A stretch of DNA of 64,000 nt from CAWBVG01 sp963792175 (GTDB lineage Bacteria; Acidobacteriota; Vicinamibacteria; Vicinamibacterales; CAVVIG01), in NCBI GenBank assembly GCA_963792175.1, contig CAWBVG010000040.1:1-64000 (forward strand), read 5' to 3'. Position numbers and translations under genes: made by a program. Positions 47,789 through 56,850 of this stretch are shown piece by piece. The notes below the pieces were generated by a model. The model saw only the letters and a program-made list of their open reading frames with translations. It was not told where the DNA came from and did not search any database. Numbering within the stretch: position 1 is the first letter of the stretch; each line of letters starts with the position of its first letter.

Positions 47789-48973
47789 TCACCAGGAACG
47801 CACCTCGGCTGGACCGAGGCGCCAGAGCAACGTGTGCTCACGCGAGGCGTCTCGAAACATGCACGAGACGTGTCCGTCCTCTGAAGCGACGAAGACCACG
47901 CTGCCCGGGTGCTCGGCGGCATACGTCGCGCCCGCGTGATGGCGGGTCCCTCGACTGCCGAGATCGACGACGCGAGCGCGACGTCCCTCGGCATCCGCCG
48001 CCTCGGCGAGCGCCGTGGGCCGCCCGAGCGGCAGCATCACGCCGAACGCGACCAGGGCGAGGTGGCGGTTGAGCAGAATCGCGCCGTCGATCCCGGTGAG
48101 CGCCCCGAGTTCCTCGGTGAGCCGCTCGGCTTCGGTCAGGAAGGCGTTGCGAAGCAGGCCGCCGAACGCCACATCGGCGGTCTGCGGAGATTCGCCTTTG
48201 GTCTTCGCGCCGCCGAGACGTCGCGCCAGCCGGAGCAGCGAGGCGACTGACGAGTCGACCGCCACTCGATAGGTCGCCGTCTCCGCCACTTCAGGCCACT
48301 CCTCGGTGCTGACGATGAGGATGCCGCCGCGACCGTGCGCCGCCATCTCGCGCACCAACGAACGCACGGCGTCGACGTAATCAGGGATGGCATCGTCGTC
48401 CAAGTCGGCGGCGTGCGCGGCTTCCTCGAGTGCGCGGCGCACCAGACCGGCGGTGAAGAGAATATCGTCTCCGCCCGTGAGAATGGCGCCCCGCTCGTAC
48501 TCGAGCAGCGAATCCCGGCCGCTGCGAACGCTGAGGCAGCCGGGACGAAACGTAATGATCTTGACGAACGGATCGGACACGACGCTGACGCCTTCGCGGG
48601 CCAGCCCGGCGATCACCAGGCTGCCATCCGGCAGCACGTTGACGGCTGAATAGATGCGCCGGTCGGCGCCGGCAACGGCCAGCTTGACCAATTCGCCGAC
48701 ATCGAAGGGTCGGGGCGACTTGAAATGCTGAACCTTCCACTGATAGAGAAACGGCGCGTCGGAGCCGGCGACGTCGGACGTGACGACGTCAACGCCACTG
48801 GTGCCCAGGAAGGCAACGCCGATCGGATGGCGCTCGCCCTCGTGGGTCTCCAGGCCGGCCCAGAAGACCGTCGTGAGCAACTCGACGAGCACGTGATCGG
48901 CAACCGCCACCAGACTGCCGGCCCTCGCCGTCACCCGGCCGCGCAGGAGCGGCACCAGCGCCGGTGGAAACAC
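47789..48973 (-). CDS. DACNV-type diadenylate cyclase-like protein
   Basis: The 394-aa protein has a long N-terminal sensor-like region (residues 1-240) and a C-terminal DisA_N-like domain: TGIDGAILLNRHLALVAFG contains the DGA motif (296-298), GTRHHAG (342-348) replaces the GTRHRAA motif, and FVASEDGHVS (361-370) is the last conserved strand. Such domains make c-di-AMP from ATP; here the last Arg of RHR is His, so activity is uncertain. From memory this combination is described as a DACN-V type sensor fused to DAC. It is 9 nt from the response-regulator gene and likely in the same transcript. Confidence 0.75.
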   Translation of the reverse strand: MFPPALVPLLRGRVTARAGSLVAVADHVLVELLTTVFWAGLETHEGERHPIGVAFLGTSGVDVVTSDVAGSDAPFLYQWKVQHFKSPRPFDVGELVKLAVAGADRRIYSAVNVLPDGSLVIAGLAREGVSVVSDPFVKIITFRPGCLSVRSGRDSLLEYERGAILTGGDDILFTAGLVRRALEEAAHAADLDDDAIPDYVDAVRSLVREMAAHGRGGILIVSTEEWPEVAETATYRVAVDSSVASLLRLARRLGGAKTKGESPQTADVAFGGLLRNAFLTEAERLTEELGALTGIDGAILLNRHLALVAFGVMLPLGRPTALAEAADAEGRRARVVDLGSRGTRHHAGATYAAEHPGSVVFVASEDGHVSCMFRDASREHTLLWRLGPAEVRSW

Positions 48974-48982
48974 GAATCTCCC

Positions 48983-49417
48983 TCAATGATGCAGCGTTCG
49001 GCCGAGAGGCTTCCGCCGGCGCCGAGCGAGGAGTTTCTTGGCGATGGACTCGAGATCGGCGAGGTCGAACGGCTTTTCCAGAAGCTGGGCGTTGCCGCCC
49101 AGCGCCTTGACCCGGGCGGCGAGTCCCTCGTCACGAAGGGCTGTCATCACAATGACCGGCGTGCCGACACCGGCGGTTCGCGCCGCATGGATCGCGCGCA
49201 GCCCCGTCATCCATGGCATCGCGATATCGGTGACGACCAGATCGAAGGGGCCGTCTTCCGCCAGACGGTCGATGAGCTCGGCGCCGTTGCTGGCCCGAAT
49301 GACCACGGCCCCGAGATGCGCGAGGCCTTCGGCCACAACGTCCAGCAATTCGGGATCGTCGTCCGCGACGAGGACACGCGCGTTGAGCGGCACGCCGACT
49401 GCTCGAGCAACCAACAT
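48983..49417 (-). CDS. response-regulator receiver protein
   Basis: The receiver is complete: VLVADDDPELLDVV (acidic pair), phospho-Asp in FDLVVTDIAMP, Thr in VIVMTALRDE and Lys in LLEKPFDLADL. There is no output domain, only a basic C-terminus. The ATG at 49417 is preferred because the 30 residues upstream look unstructured. It precedes the DAC-like gene by 9 nt and is divergent from the hybrid PAS histidine kinase gene, whose product is its likely phosphodonor. Confidence 0.85.
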   Translation of the reverse strand: MLVARAVGVPLNARVLVADDDPELLDVVAEGLAHLGAVVIRASNGAELIDRLAEDGPFDLVVTDIAMPWMTGLRAIHAARTAGVGTPVIVMTALRDEGLAARVKALGGNAQLLEKPFDLADLESIAKKLLARRRRKPLGRTLHH

Positions 49418-49602
49418 GCCGGGCGGCAGTCTCGGGAGGATCGCTGCGGGCGGCGATATTCCTTCTGCGACAGCAACCGTGCGCCGTAGTGAACTCTGGA
49501 GTTGCACTTGCAGCGACGGAGCTTGAAAACATTGGCGGAACTACCCGAACAAGAGGCTCGGGAATGCGACAGGTGACCGTCGGGCATCAGGTTCGTGATG
49601 GC

Positions 49603-52369
49603 ATGACGCATCGCATCAACATCCTGTCGCAGAACACCATATTTCGATATCTCTTCGGCATCGCCGCGGTGGCGAGTGTGTTTGCCATCAGGCTATGGCT
49701 TGTCCGGTTGACCGGAACCGGTGCGCCATTCGTGCTGTTCTTCGGGGCGGTTCTCGCGACCAGCCTGTTTGCCGGCGTAGGCCCCGCGATTTGCGCGGTA
49801 TTGCTCAGCATGCCGCTCGGCGCCTACACCTTCGTGGTGGGCGCAGGTTATTCGGTGGTTCAAGCGTCCTTCCAGTCGCTCTTGTTCGCCGTTGACGGGG
49901 TCGTCGTCATCTATCTGACATGGCTCACCCAAAAGGGGGCCCGGTCGCTCGAACACGCTCACCGGCAGGTGCGCGAGTCCGAGGAGAGATACCGCGCCCT
50001 GTTTGATTCGATCGACGAGGGTTTCTGCGTGGTCGAGGTACTGTTCGATGATGCGGACCACCCGGTTGATTACCGTTTTCTGGACGTCAATCGGGTCTTT
50101 GAGAAGCAGACCGGCATCAGGAACGCCATTGGCCGCCGGATGCGCGAGATCGCGCCGGCGCACGAGGAGCACTGGTTCCAGATTTACGGCCAGATTGCTC
50201 TGACCGGGGAGTCGCGGCGGTTTGAGAGTCCGGCCCATGCCCTCGGCCGGTTCTACGACGTCTACGCGTTCCGACTCGGCAGGCCCGAGCAGCGGCACGT
50301 CGCCATCCTCTTCAACGACATCACCGAGCGAAAACAGGCTGAAGAGTCGTTGCGCGCGGTGTCCGCAGAACTGCGCCAGACCCTTCAGATCGCGGCCATC
50401 GGATTGACGCATTGCAGCCGGGATTTGCGCTATCTATCGGCGAACCGCGCCTACGCCCAATATATCGGGCTGCCCGAGGAGCAGATCGTCGGCAGGCCGA
50501 TTGTCGAGGTGATGGGCCAGGCGGCATTCGAGATCATTCGTCCCCGCGTCGAGAAGGTCTTGAGTGGCGAGCGGGTTGAGTACGAAGACGAACTGCCGAT
50601 CGCGGGTGAGCGCAAGAGCATCAGGGGCGTCTTTACGCCGGACCGGGATGCCTCCGGCAATGTGGTTGGCTGGGTCGAATCGATCATGGACATCAGCCAG
50701 CGCAAGCGCATCGAGAAAGAACTCAAGGCGGCCAACGCATTCCTCGACGCGGTCATTGAGAACATTCCTCTCATATTGTTCCTGAAGGAGAGCCAGTCGT
50801 TTCGGGCCGTACGGCTCAATCGCGCGGCTGAAGACTTCTTCGGTTGGCCGAAGGAGACAATGATCGGCAAGAACGCCTACGATCTGTTCTCAAAGGAACA
50901 GGCGGAGTTCTTCGATCGAGAAAGATCGCGAGACGCTGAGGACTGGGCGCATCGTCGACATCCCGGAAGAACCGATACAAACGCGCCATCAAGGCGTTCG
51001 CATCCTGCATACGAAGAAAGTTCCGATCCTCGACGCGGCCGGTCACCCGGCGTATATTCTCGGGATCGCGGAGGACATCACCGAGAAGAAGCGGATCGAA
51101 AAGGAACAGCAGTTTCTGGCGGAGGTGAGTGTCGCGCTCTCGGCGTCGCTTGAATACGAACAGACGCTGGCGAACTTGACGCAGCTCGCCGTTCAGAATA
51201 TCGCCGACTGGGCCGCCGTTGATGTGACGAACGAGCAAGGACGGCTTCGCCGACTGAAAGTCGCGTGCGCGGACCCTGGTCGGGCGGCGCTGTGCGCGGT
51301 TCTCGAGCAGCTGCCGGAAGATCGAGATCTCCCTCATCTCATGCAGTCTGTGACTGAGAGCAAACGGCCGATCGTCGTCGAGCAGGTGACGCGACCGTAC
51401 ATCGAGTCGCTTGCTCAGGGGCCCGGACACCTCCAGGCACTCCTGGCCACGGGTGTCACATCGTTCGTCGCGGTGCCGCTCATGATGCGTGGACAAGCCC
51501 TTGGCGCGCTTTTTCTCGGCTCCTCGAGCTTGTCTCGCGTGCTCGGACAACGCGACCTTCGTTTGGCAGAAGCGCTGGCGGACCGAGCGGCCACGGCGAT
51601 AGAGAATGCGCGTCTCTATCGCTCCTCTGTCTCTGCCACGCACCTCCGCGATCAAGTGCTCGGCGTCGTGGCCCATGACCTGCGGAATCCGCTTTCCGCG
51701 ATCTTGGCGCAGTTATGGGCACTGAGGCGTCAGGGCGCGGAATCCGAACGGCGAACTGTGAAGCCAGCGGACGTTATCGAACGCGCGGCCAAGCGCATGA
51801 ACCGCTTGATTCAAGATCTCCTGGATGTCGCGGTCTTGGAGTCAGGGCAGCTGACGATCGAACGAGCGCAACTGGCGGCACGTGACCTGATCGTTGGGGC
51901 GGTGGATATGCAAAGACCACTCGCCTCTTCCGCCTCGCTCGAGCTTCGAGTCGATGTGGACCGTGATCTTCCCGATATCTGGGGTGATAAGGACCGACTT
52001 CTTCAAGTGTTCGAGAACCTGATCGGCAATGCGATCAAGTTCACGAAGGCTGGCGGTTGTATCACGGTCGGTGCGGCCGAGCGGGATCACGAGGTCATCT
52101 TCCGAGTTGCGGATACGGGCTCTGGTATCGCGGCCGAGAACCTGCCTCATGTCTTTGACCGGTTCTGGCAGGCATCCAGGTCTGGGCGTCACGGCGCCGG
52201 GCTCGGACTTCCCATCACCAAAGGTATCGTCGAGGCTCACCGGGGACGCATCTGGGTCGAAAGCGCAGCGGGAAGCGGGAGTACTTTTTTCTTCACGATT
52301 CCCACGGCGTTTGCCGCGCAGGATAGCCTCTCCGATCGCCATCGACTCGATCCGGTGGGGGTGCATTAG
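49603..52369 (+). CDS. DUF4118/PAS/GAF sensor histidine kinase (frameshifted)
   Basis: From the ATG at 49603 the protein has a DUF4118-type membrane region (four helices, LFGIAAVASVFAIRLWLV to AVDGVVVIYLTWL), then three PAS domains (SEERYRALFDSIDEGF; LTHCSRDLRYLSANRAYAQY; NIPLILFLKESQ). At about 50925, in GATCGAGAAAGATCG, the frame changes; the third PAS ends and a GAF domain (ALSASLEYEQTLANL), a dimerisation His helix (VVAHDLRNPLSAIL) and an ATPase domain (NLIGNAIKFTKAGG, ADTGSGIAAENL, GAGLGLPITKG) complete the enzyme. Total ~921 aa; the length shows one extra base. It probably phosphorylates the neighbouring receiver proteins. Confidence 0.85.
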
Positions 52370-52401
52370 AACCCCACCAGCGCCCGCGTTGTACGCCGCG
52401 A

Positions 52402-53898
52402 CTATTTCGCGCTCATGATCGCCGCCAGCGTTGCGATCCCGTTCCAGAGATTCGCGAGCCTGAGGTTCTCGTTGTCGGTGTGCTGATTGTCGTCGTAATT
52501 CGCCAGCGATAGGCCGAGCGTCGGCACATGAAATGTCTCGATGAACGGCCCGGCGGGCACGCCGCCGCCGAGCGTGCGGATGCGCACCAGCCGATCGCCG
52601 TAGCGCGATCGCAGCGCGTCGGTGATGAACCGCGCGTCGGGCACATCGGGATCGGTCCGCCACGCACCGCTGGCCGAGCCGCCGCGCGTCGTGACCTTGG
52701 CGATGCGCGGATGGGCCGCGAGCATCGCCGTATCGGGATCCTGTCTCCACGATGAAGTAACCCTGTTTGCGGATATGAGCGAGCACGCGATCCACCATCT
52801 GCCGCGGCGAGTTCTCTTTGACGAGCCGCATCGCGATCTCGGCGGTCGCGCTCGCCGCGATCACGCCGCCGACCTCGCCGCCTTTCATCATGTGGACACT
52901 GAACGCCGGAAGATTCAAACCTTCCTGCAAAGACGAGGCGGCGCCGTCGGTCGAGCCGAGTCCGTACAGCTTCCGCATCGACTCGCTGTCGTCGGGCACT
53001 TCCTGCATCATCTTCAGCGCCGCCGGCGCGAACGGCAGCACGTCGTCGTAGAACCCGTCGATCGTCACCTTGCCGGTCGGTCCCACCATCGACCCGATCA
53101 GCTGGGCGAGCCGCACGTTGGCGTCGGGCAGCCAGTTGCCGTAATTGCCGCTGTGCATCGCGCTCTTCGCGGTATAGACGCTCACGGTCAGGCCGGCGCC
53201 GCCGCGCGCGCCGTAATAGATGGTCGGATTGCCGCTCGGGTGCTGCGGCCCGTCCACGATGAGCAGCACGTCGGAGCGCAGCTTGTCCGCGTGGTTCCTG
53301 ACGACGAAGTCGAGCGCGGGGCCGCCGCCTTCTTCCTCGCCGTGCAGAATCACCCTGATGTTCTGTGTCGGCTTGCCGCCAATCGCGTCCATCGCCGACA
53401 CAAAGGCTTGAATGGGTCCCTTGTCGTCGCCCGCCGATCGCGCGTAGACGCGCCAGGTGTCGGGGAACGTCGATCGGCTCGACCAGTCGCGAACCTCCCC
53501 GGCGCCTTCTTCGAGCGTGCCGGCCCGGATGATCGGCGTCCACGGATCCGGCCTGCTTCCAGCCCGCCTTGTCCACCGGCTGCCCGTCGAAGTGAATGTA
53601 GAAGAGGATGGTGCGGGTCGCGCCCGGCACGAGCCGTTCGCCGTAGACCAGCGGCGTGGACGGCGTCTCCCAGATTTCCGGTTTCATGCCGCGACGCTCG
53701 AGCATCTGGCGCAGGAACTCGGCGTTGCGCTTGATGTTCGGAAGGTCTGACCGCACGTTGGGAATCGCGACCAGATCCATGAACTCGCGGATGATCGCCG
53801 GCTGGTGCTCACGCACGTAACGCTCGACGTCAATCTGCTGTCGCGGATGCCGGCGCGGCGCATGCGACTGCGGCAATGAGAAACACCATCGGCCTCAT
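52402..53898 (-). CDS. M20 family metallopeptidase (dipeptidase-like), three frameshifts
   Basis: The ATG at 53898 opens a signal peptide (MVFLIAAVACAAPASA). After an extra base near 53835 the frame reads DVERYVREHQPAIIREFMDL and the zinc-site strand LFYIHFDGQPV. A second extra base at GGATCC near 53548 leads to DPWTPIIRAG, RSAGDDKGPIQA (catalytic Asp and zinc Asp region), LHGEEEGGGP (catalytic Glu-Glu) and the dimerisation lid. A third, again at GGATCC near 52745, leads to DTAMLAAHPRIA and HTDNENLRLANL with the last zinc His. Three +1 indels explain why the total stays a multiple of three. It is an exported amino- or dipeptidase. Confidence 0.8.
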
Positions 53899-53935
53899 GC
53901 GCGTATCCTATCAGCGCTCGGCTGAAGCCTTCGCG

Positions 53936-54328
53936 CTAGCGGCGCACGGTGCCGTAGAGCAGGAGTGACACCGCTTCTCGAAGACCCGTCACGCTGAAGG
54001 GCTTCTCCAGGAACGCTTCTCTTTCCCACAACGGACGCGCGTCCAACAGCCGATCGATGTAGCCGGTCACGTAGAGCACGGGAAGGTCTGGGCGCGTCGT
54101 TCGGATTTGACGCACCATCTCGTCGCCGCTGAGGCCAGGCATATTGAGGTCGGCCACCAGGAGGTCAATCTGGGCCGGGGGCCTGATCGCCGCGATCCCC
54201 GCAAGGCCACTCCCCGCTTCTTGCACGATGTAGCCATCCAACTCGAGGGCGCGGCGCTGCACCTCGCGCACCGGCGGCTCGTCATCCACCAGAAGAATGA
54301 CTGCGGGGGTCGCTGGGTGAATCGTCAT
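53936..54328 (-). CDS. response-regulator receiver protein
   Basis: A single 130-aa receiver: ILLVDDEPPVREVQ, phospho-Asp in IDLLVADLNMPGLSG, Thr in VLYVTGYIDR and Lys in FLEKPFS. This lone receiver belongs to the CheY-like class that closes hybrid histidine kinases. Its ATG overlaps the zinc-ribbon gene's stop as ATGA at 54325-54328, so the two are co-translated. Confidence 0.85.
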   Translation of the reverse strand: MTIHPATPAVILLVDDEPPVREVQRRALELDGYIVQEAGSGLAGIAAIRPPAQIDLLVADLNMPGLSGDEMVRQIRTTRPDLPVLYVTGYIDRLLDARPLWEREAFLEKPFSVTGLREAVSLLLYGTVRR

Positions 54329-54561
54329 GGTTTCCGGTCGGTTCGCCGTCGGTTTCTCTCGACCGGCAATGGCGCGACCGTCATCGTCTGCGTCGATTCA
54401 TCGAGGACGAGTTCCAAATGGCAGACGTGGCAGCGGTAGACGCGATTTCGTTCGGGCATTTCGCCATCGTGGCGGATCTGCGTTTCGCACGCCGGACACT
54501 TCCATGGTCGCGGCGACGCACCGCGAGAGAAGAAATCGCCGTGATCCGGCCTCTGCATCAC
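54325..54561 (-). CDS. zinc-ribbon protein, 78 aa
   Basis: Two CxxC pairs (KCPACETQ and RCHVCHLE), separated by 22 residues, form a zinc ribbon followed by the strand LELVLDESTQTMTVAPLP. The last 25 residues are basic. The C-terminal half is clearly homologous to the 49-aa ORF at 55522-55671 (RVYRCHVC, LELVLDE, TVAPLP). It is coupled to the response regulator. Possible small regulatory or nucleic-acid-binding protein. Confidence 0.6.
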   Translation of the reverse strand: MMQRPDHGDFFSRGASPRPWKCPACETQIRHDGEMPERNRVYRCHVCHLELVLDESTQTMTVAPLPVERNRRRTDRKP

Positions 54562-54752
54562 GCCCGCGGATGGAGCAACTGTTTGGCCGCGTCACGACCG
54601 AGAAATTACGTGCATTTTTAACGCTGCGGTGTCCTTTTTCTGAGCGTTGAGGTGTCCCGTGGCGATGCAGCACGGACGGGATGCGGCCCCTCGGGAAGTG
54701 CCGCGCCGACCCCTCCCAACTCCGATCGTCAACGACGTTCGATCGCGAGATG

Positions 54753-55121
54753 TCAGGACGTGACCCACTCGATGGCGTCGTCTAACGTCCTGAACACCCC
54801 GACCGCCGATCCGTCCACCTGAAGCTCAAACAGCGTCCCGTACATGCGGAAGAAGCCAAAGGTGGCAAGGTCCGTCGCGACCATCGCGCGCCGTGCCGAC
54901 GGGGCCAGCACGCTCGTCGCGGCGAGATGGCGGATCTCCTCGCTGGACATGTCGAACTGGACGGCGTCTCGCGCATCGAAGACGTGCGCCCACGTGGGAT
55001 CGAACTCAGGCCGTTGCACCAGTTCCTGTTGGTACGCGCGCATATCAGCCAACGTGATATGGCCCCAGCCGCGCGTGATGATGAGCCGCCGATCAAGATA
55101 GAAGCTGGTCGCGAGCGGCAT
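54753..55121 (-). CDS. hypothetical STAS-like protein, 122 aa
   Basis: The 122-aa product starts with a strand pattern seen in a large family of small proteins with a STAS/SpoIIAA-like layout: YLDRRLIITRGWGHITLADMRAYQQELVQRPEF, then WAHVFDARDAVQF, a helix EEIRHLAAT and the end strand GVFRTLDDAIEWV. I cannot name the family with certainty. No signal peptide. It has no operon partner in view. Confidence 0.65.
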   Translation of the reverse strand: MPLATSFYLDRRLIITRGWGHITLADMRAYQQELVQRPEFDPTWAHVFDARDAVQFDMSSEEIRHLAATSVLAPSARRAMVATDLATFGFFRMYGTLFELQVDGSAVGVFRTLDDAIEWVTS

Positions 55122-55375
55122 GGCGGGCCGCAGCCTACGTCCCGCCAGATGAACGCACGATTAGTGAGGTCGCTCGGCGGGCTTCTTCTTCAGCCTCCCC
55201 TAAGCGACGCTGGACACCCAGTCCCTGATTCGTCAAGCGATACCGACGGGCGCGACCCACCGTGCTCGGATGCTGAACAAGGCGAAGGCACTGTCGAACA
55301 GGCGGGCACGCTCCGGCGTCACGCACGCGCGGCGCAAGAGCGCGTGAACGCCTTGACGAAACAGAACCGGCGCGA

Positions 55376-55525
55376 CTAGCGTGTCTTCTTCGGAGCCATG
55401 GACCAGCGATGGCCGCAGAGCCGACACACAAACCAGCGCAGCGAACTCCCGGTGCTGTCGTCGTCTTCAACGCCGGTCAGTCGGCGACACTGCGGACAGG
55501 GCGGCAAGGGCAACGAACGAATCAC
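55376..55525 (-). CDS. 49-aa zinc-ribbon micro-protein
   Basis: A short frame from a GTG at 55525 to TAG, 49 codons. It has CPQCR and CRLCG knuckles 21 residues apart, an acidic turn (VEDDDSTGSS) and WFVCRLCGHRWSM, a classical short zinc ribbon. The GTG overlaps the TGA of the preceding 49-aa frame as GTGA, so the two are coupled. Despite its length the two CxxC and the overlap support it. Confidence 0.6.
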   Translation of the reverse strand: MIRSLPLPPCPQCRRLTGVEDDDSTGSSLRWFVCRLCGHRWSMAPKKTR

Positions 55526-55671
55526 AGCTTGGGGTCCGTTGCGCGTCGGTTGAGCCGTTCGGTGGGTAATGGGGCGACGGTCAGCTTGTGCTTCGCTTCA
55601 TCGAGGACGAGTTCAAGGCGGCAGACGTGACAGCGATACACGCGTTTCGGCTCCGGCACAAAAGCGGGCAC
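55522..55671 (-). CDS. 49-aa zinc-ribbon fragment or micro-protein
   Basis: A 49-codon frame from a GTG at 55671. Residues 13-40 (YRCHVCRLELVLDEAKHKLTV) repeat the C-terminal half of the 78-aa ribbon protein at 54325, and the tail ERLNRRATDPKL is also similar. Only one CxxC is in frame; a Cys-rich stretch in another frame upstream suggests that the first knuckle has been lost by a frameshift. So it is either a decayed paralogue or a functional half-ribbon. It is coupled to the next small gene by GTGA. Confidence 0.5.
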   Translation of the reverse strand: MPAFVPEPKRVYRCHVCRLELVLDEAKHKLTVAPLPTERLNRRATDPKL

Positions 55672-55724
55672 AGTCGCCGAAGAATCGGAAACTGCGAAAG
55701 CTGTAAACGATTGAAACGACAGAG

Positions 55725-55798
55725 TGGGCCCAGCAGGACTCGAACCTGCGACCTCCTGGTTCGTAGCCAGACGCTCTATCCAACTGAGCTATGGGCCC
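55725..55798 (-). tRNA. tRNA-Arg (ACG)
   Basis: On the minus strand the 74-nt gene folds as a cloverleaf: acceptor GGGCCCA with TGGGCCC and discriminator A, D-arm AGCTCAGTTGGATAGAGC, anticodon loop CTACGAA with anticodon ACG, and T-arm CAGGTTCGAGTCCTG. CCA is not encoded. A34 of this tRNA is the substrate of TadA. Confidence 0.95.
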
Positions 55799-55823
55799 CC
55801 GAGGAAGGTCAGAACTTCAAATC

Positions 55824-56615
55824 CTACCATTGTTCGATCCGCTCGTGAAACAGCCGCTCGTCGCGCAGCAGCGCGCCGAGGCGCCGGCGCATTTCCTGCA
55901 CCGAGCGCGCCCCGTGCGGATCGAGGCGCGTCGCCGGCGCCCCGCGTCCGGCCAGCCACGAATACACAATCGGCGCGAGCGCCGGACCGGACGTTCGGGC
56001 TTGACGGAGCGCCGAGTTGAAGAACCGCCACAGCCGGTTCGCGTGCACCGCGAGATCGGCGCCGTTGCGCCGCGTTCGCTGAATCATCCAGCCGCCATCG
56101 TCCACGCGCGCCGCGATCAGTTCGACCGAGTCGTCCTCGACCGATGGCGCGACGACGATGGTGTCGCGAAGAAGCGCCTGGGGAATGGCGCGGTCGTCGA
56201 GCTGCGGCGACGCGGTCTGCACGTTGACGGGCGGTTTCAGTTCGTCAATCAGCGCCGCCTCGCGGAGCAACGCCTCGAGCTCCGAGCCGACCTCCTGCCA
56301 TTCCGCGTCGGCGGCGCGCGCCAACGCCGGCTTGGTGGCTTTCCAGCGCCGATCCGCGAAGTGCGCGCGAAGCCTCCGTCGCAGGTTGACCGCCTTGCCG
56401 ACGTAGAGCGGCCGGTCGTCTCCGTCCTTCAGTACGTAGACGCCTGGCGTCGAGGGCGCTCTGCCGCAAATGCGTTCGCCCGCGCGGCGCCACTCGTCGC
56501 GCCGATCCTCGACCACCAGCGCCTGCGCCACGAGTCGCTTCGCGAGCTCGGGCGGCGCGCCGCGGATGCCGAGCACCTCGGCCGCCAGTCGTTGATGATC
56601 GACGGCGTCACCCAT
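55824..56615 (-). CDS. GIY-YIG nuclease domain protein
   Basis: A GIY-YIG domain lies in the middle (residues ~55-130): STPGVYVLKDGDDRPLYVGKAVNLRRRLRAHF contains the GVY and YVG pair, the Arg of the helix (LRRRL) and a later Glu (SELEALLREAALIDELKPP), as in the N-terminal half of UvrC and Cho. The C-terminal ~120 residues are not the UvrC helix-hairpin-helix or UVR domain; they carry a conserved-looking Trp-rich region. Probable DNA endonuclease of unknown pathway. It is downstream of, and antisense to nothing but, the tRNA-Arg. Confidence 0.75.
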   Translation of the reverse strand: MGDAVDHQRLAAEVLGIRGAPPELAKRLVAQALVVEDRRDEWRRAGERICGRAPSTPGVYVLKDGDDRPLYVGKAVNLRRRLRAHFADRRWKATKPALARAADAEWQEVGSELEALLREAALIDELKPPVNVQTASPQLDDRAIPQALLRDTIVVAPSVEDDSVELIAARVDDGGWMIQRTRRNGADLAVHANRLWRFFNSALRQARTSGPALAPIVYSWLAGRGAPATRLDPHGARSVQEMRRRLGALLRDERLFHERIEQW

Positions 56616-56654
56616 CTCGGCGAGCCGGCGCGATCAGACGATCTCGAAGAAGCG

Positions 56655-56850
56655 AAGTCATCAGTCACCAGTCGTCAGTCGTCTCAAGTCGCAAGTCGTC
56701 AGTCTTCGTCGTCAGTCTCAGTCGTCAGTCGTCAGTCGTCGTCAATCGTCAGTCGTGAGTTTTCGTGTCGCGTCTGATGACTGTGACTGGCGACTCGCGA
56801 CTGATGACTGGCGACTTGCGACAGATGACTGACGACCGGCGACTGAAGAC
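56655..56850. repeat. word-iterated hairpin, cagtcgt type
   Basis: About 100 bases of gtcgtcagtc words (56657-56760) are followed by ~75 bases of gactgacgac/cgactgatgac words (56773-56850), the reverse complement. The only break is an apex around tttcgtgtcgcgtc. The GH3 gene's stop TAG is at its edge. Confidence 0.8.

Noticed and set aside
49489..49602. Upstream extension of the PAS kinase
   Set aside because: Residues before 49603 are not protein-like and would overlap the divergent receiver gene's leader.
55122..55375. MarR-like C-terminal fragment on the minus strand (RYRLTNQGLGVQRRL)
   Set aside because: Only a short plausible stretch; frame and start cannot be supported.
56655..56850. 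CRISPR array
   Set aside because: Repeats are 6-10 nt words with no constant spacer length; the second half is the reverse complement of the first.
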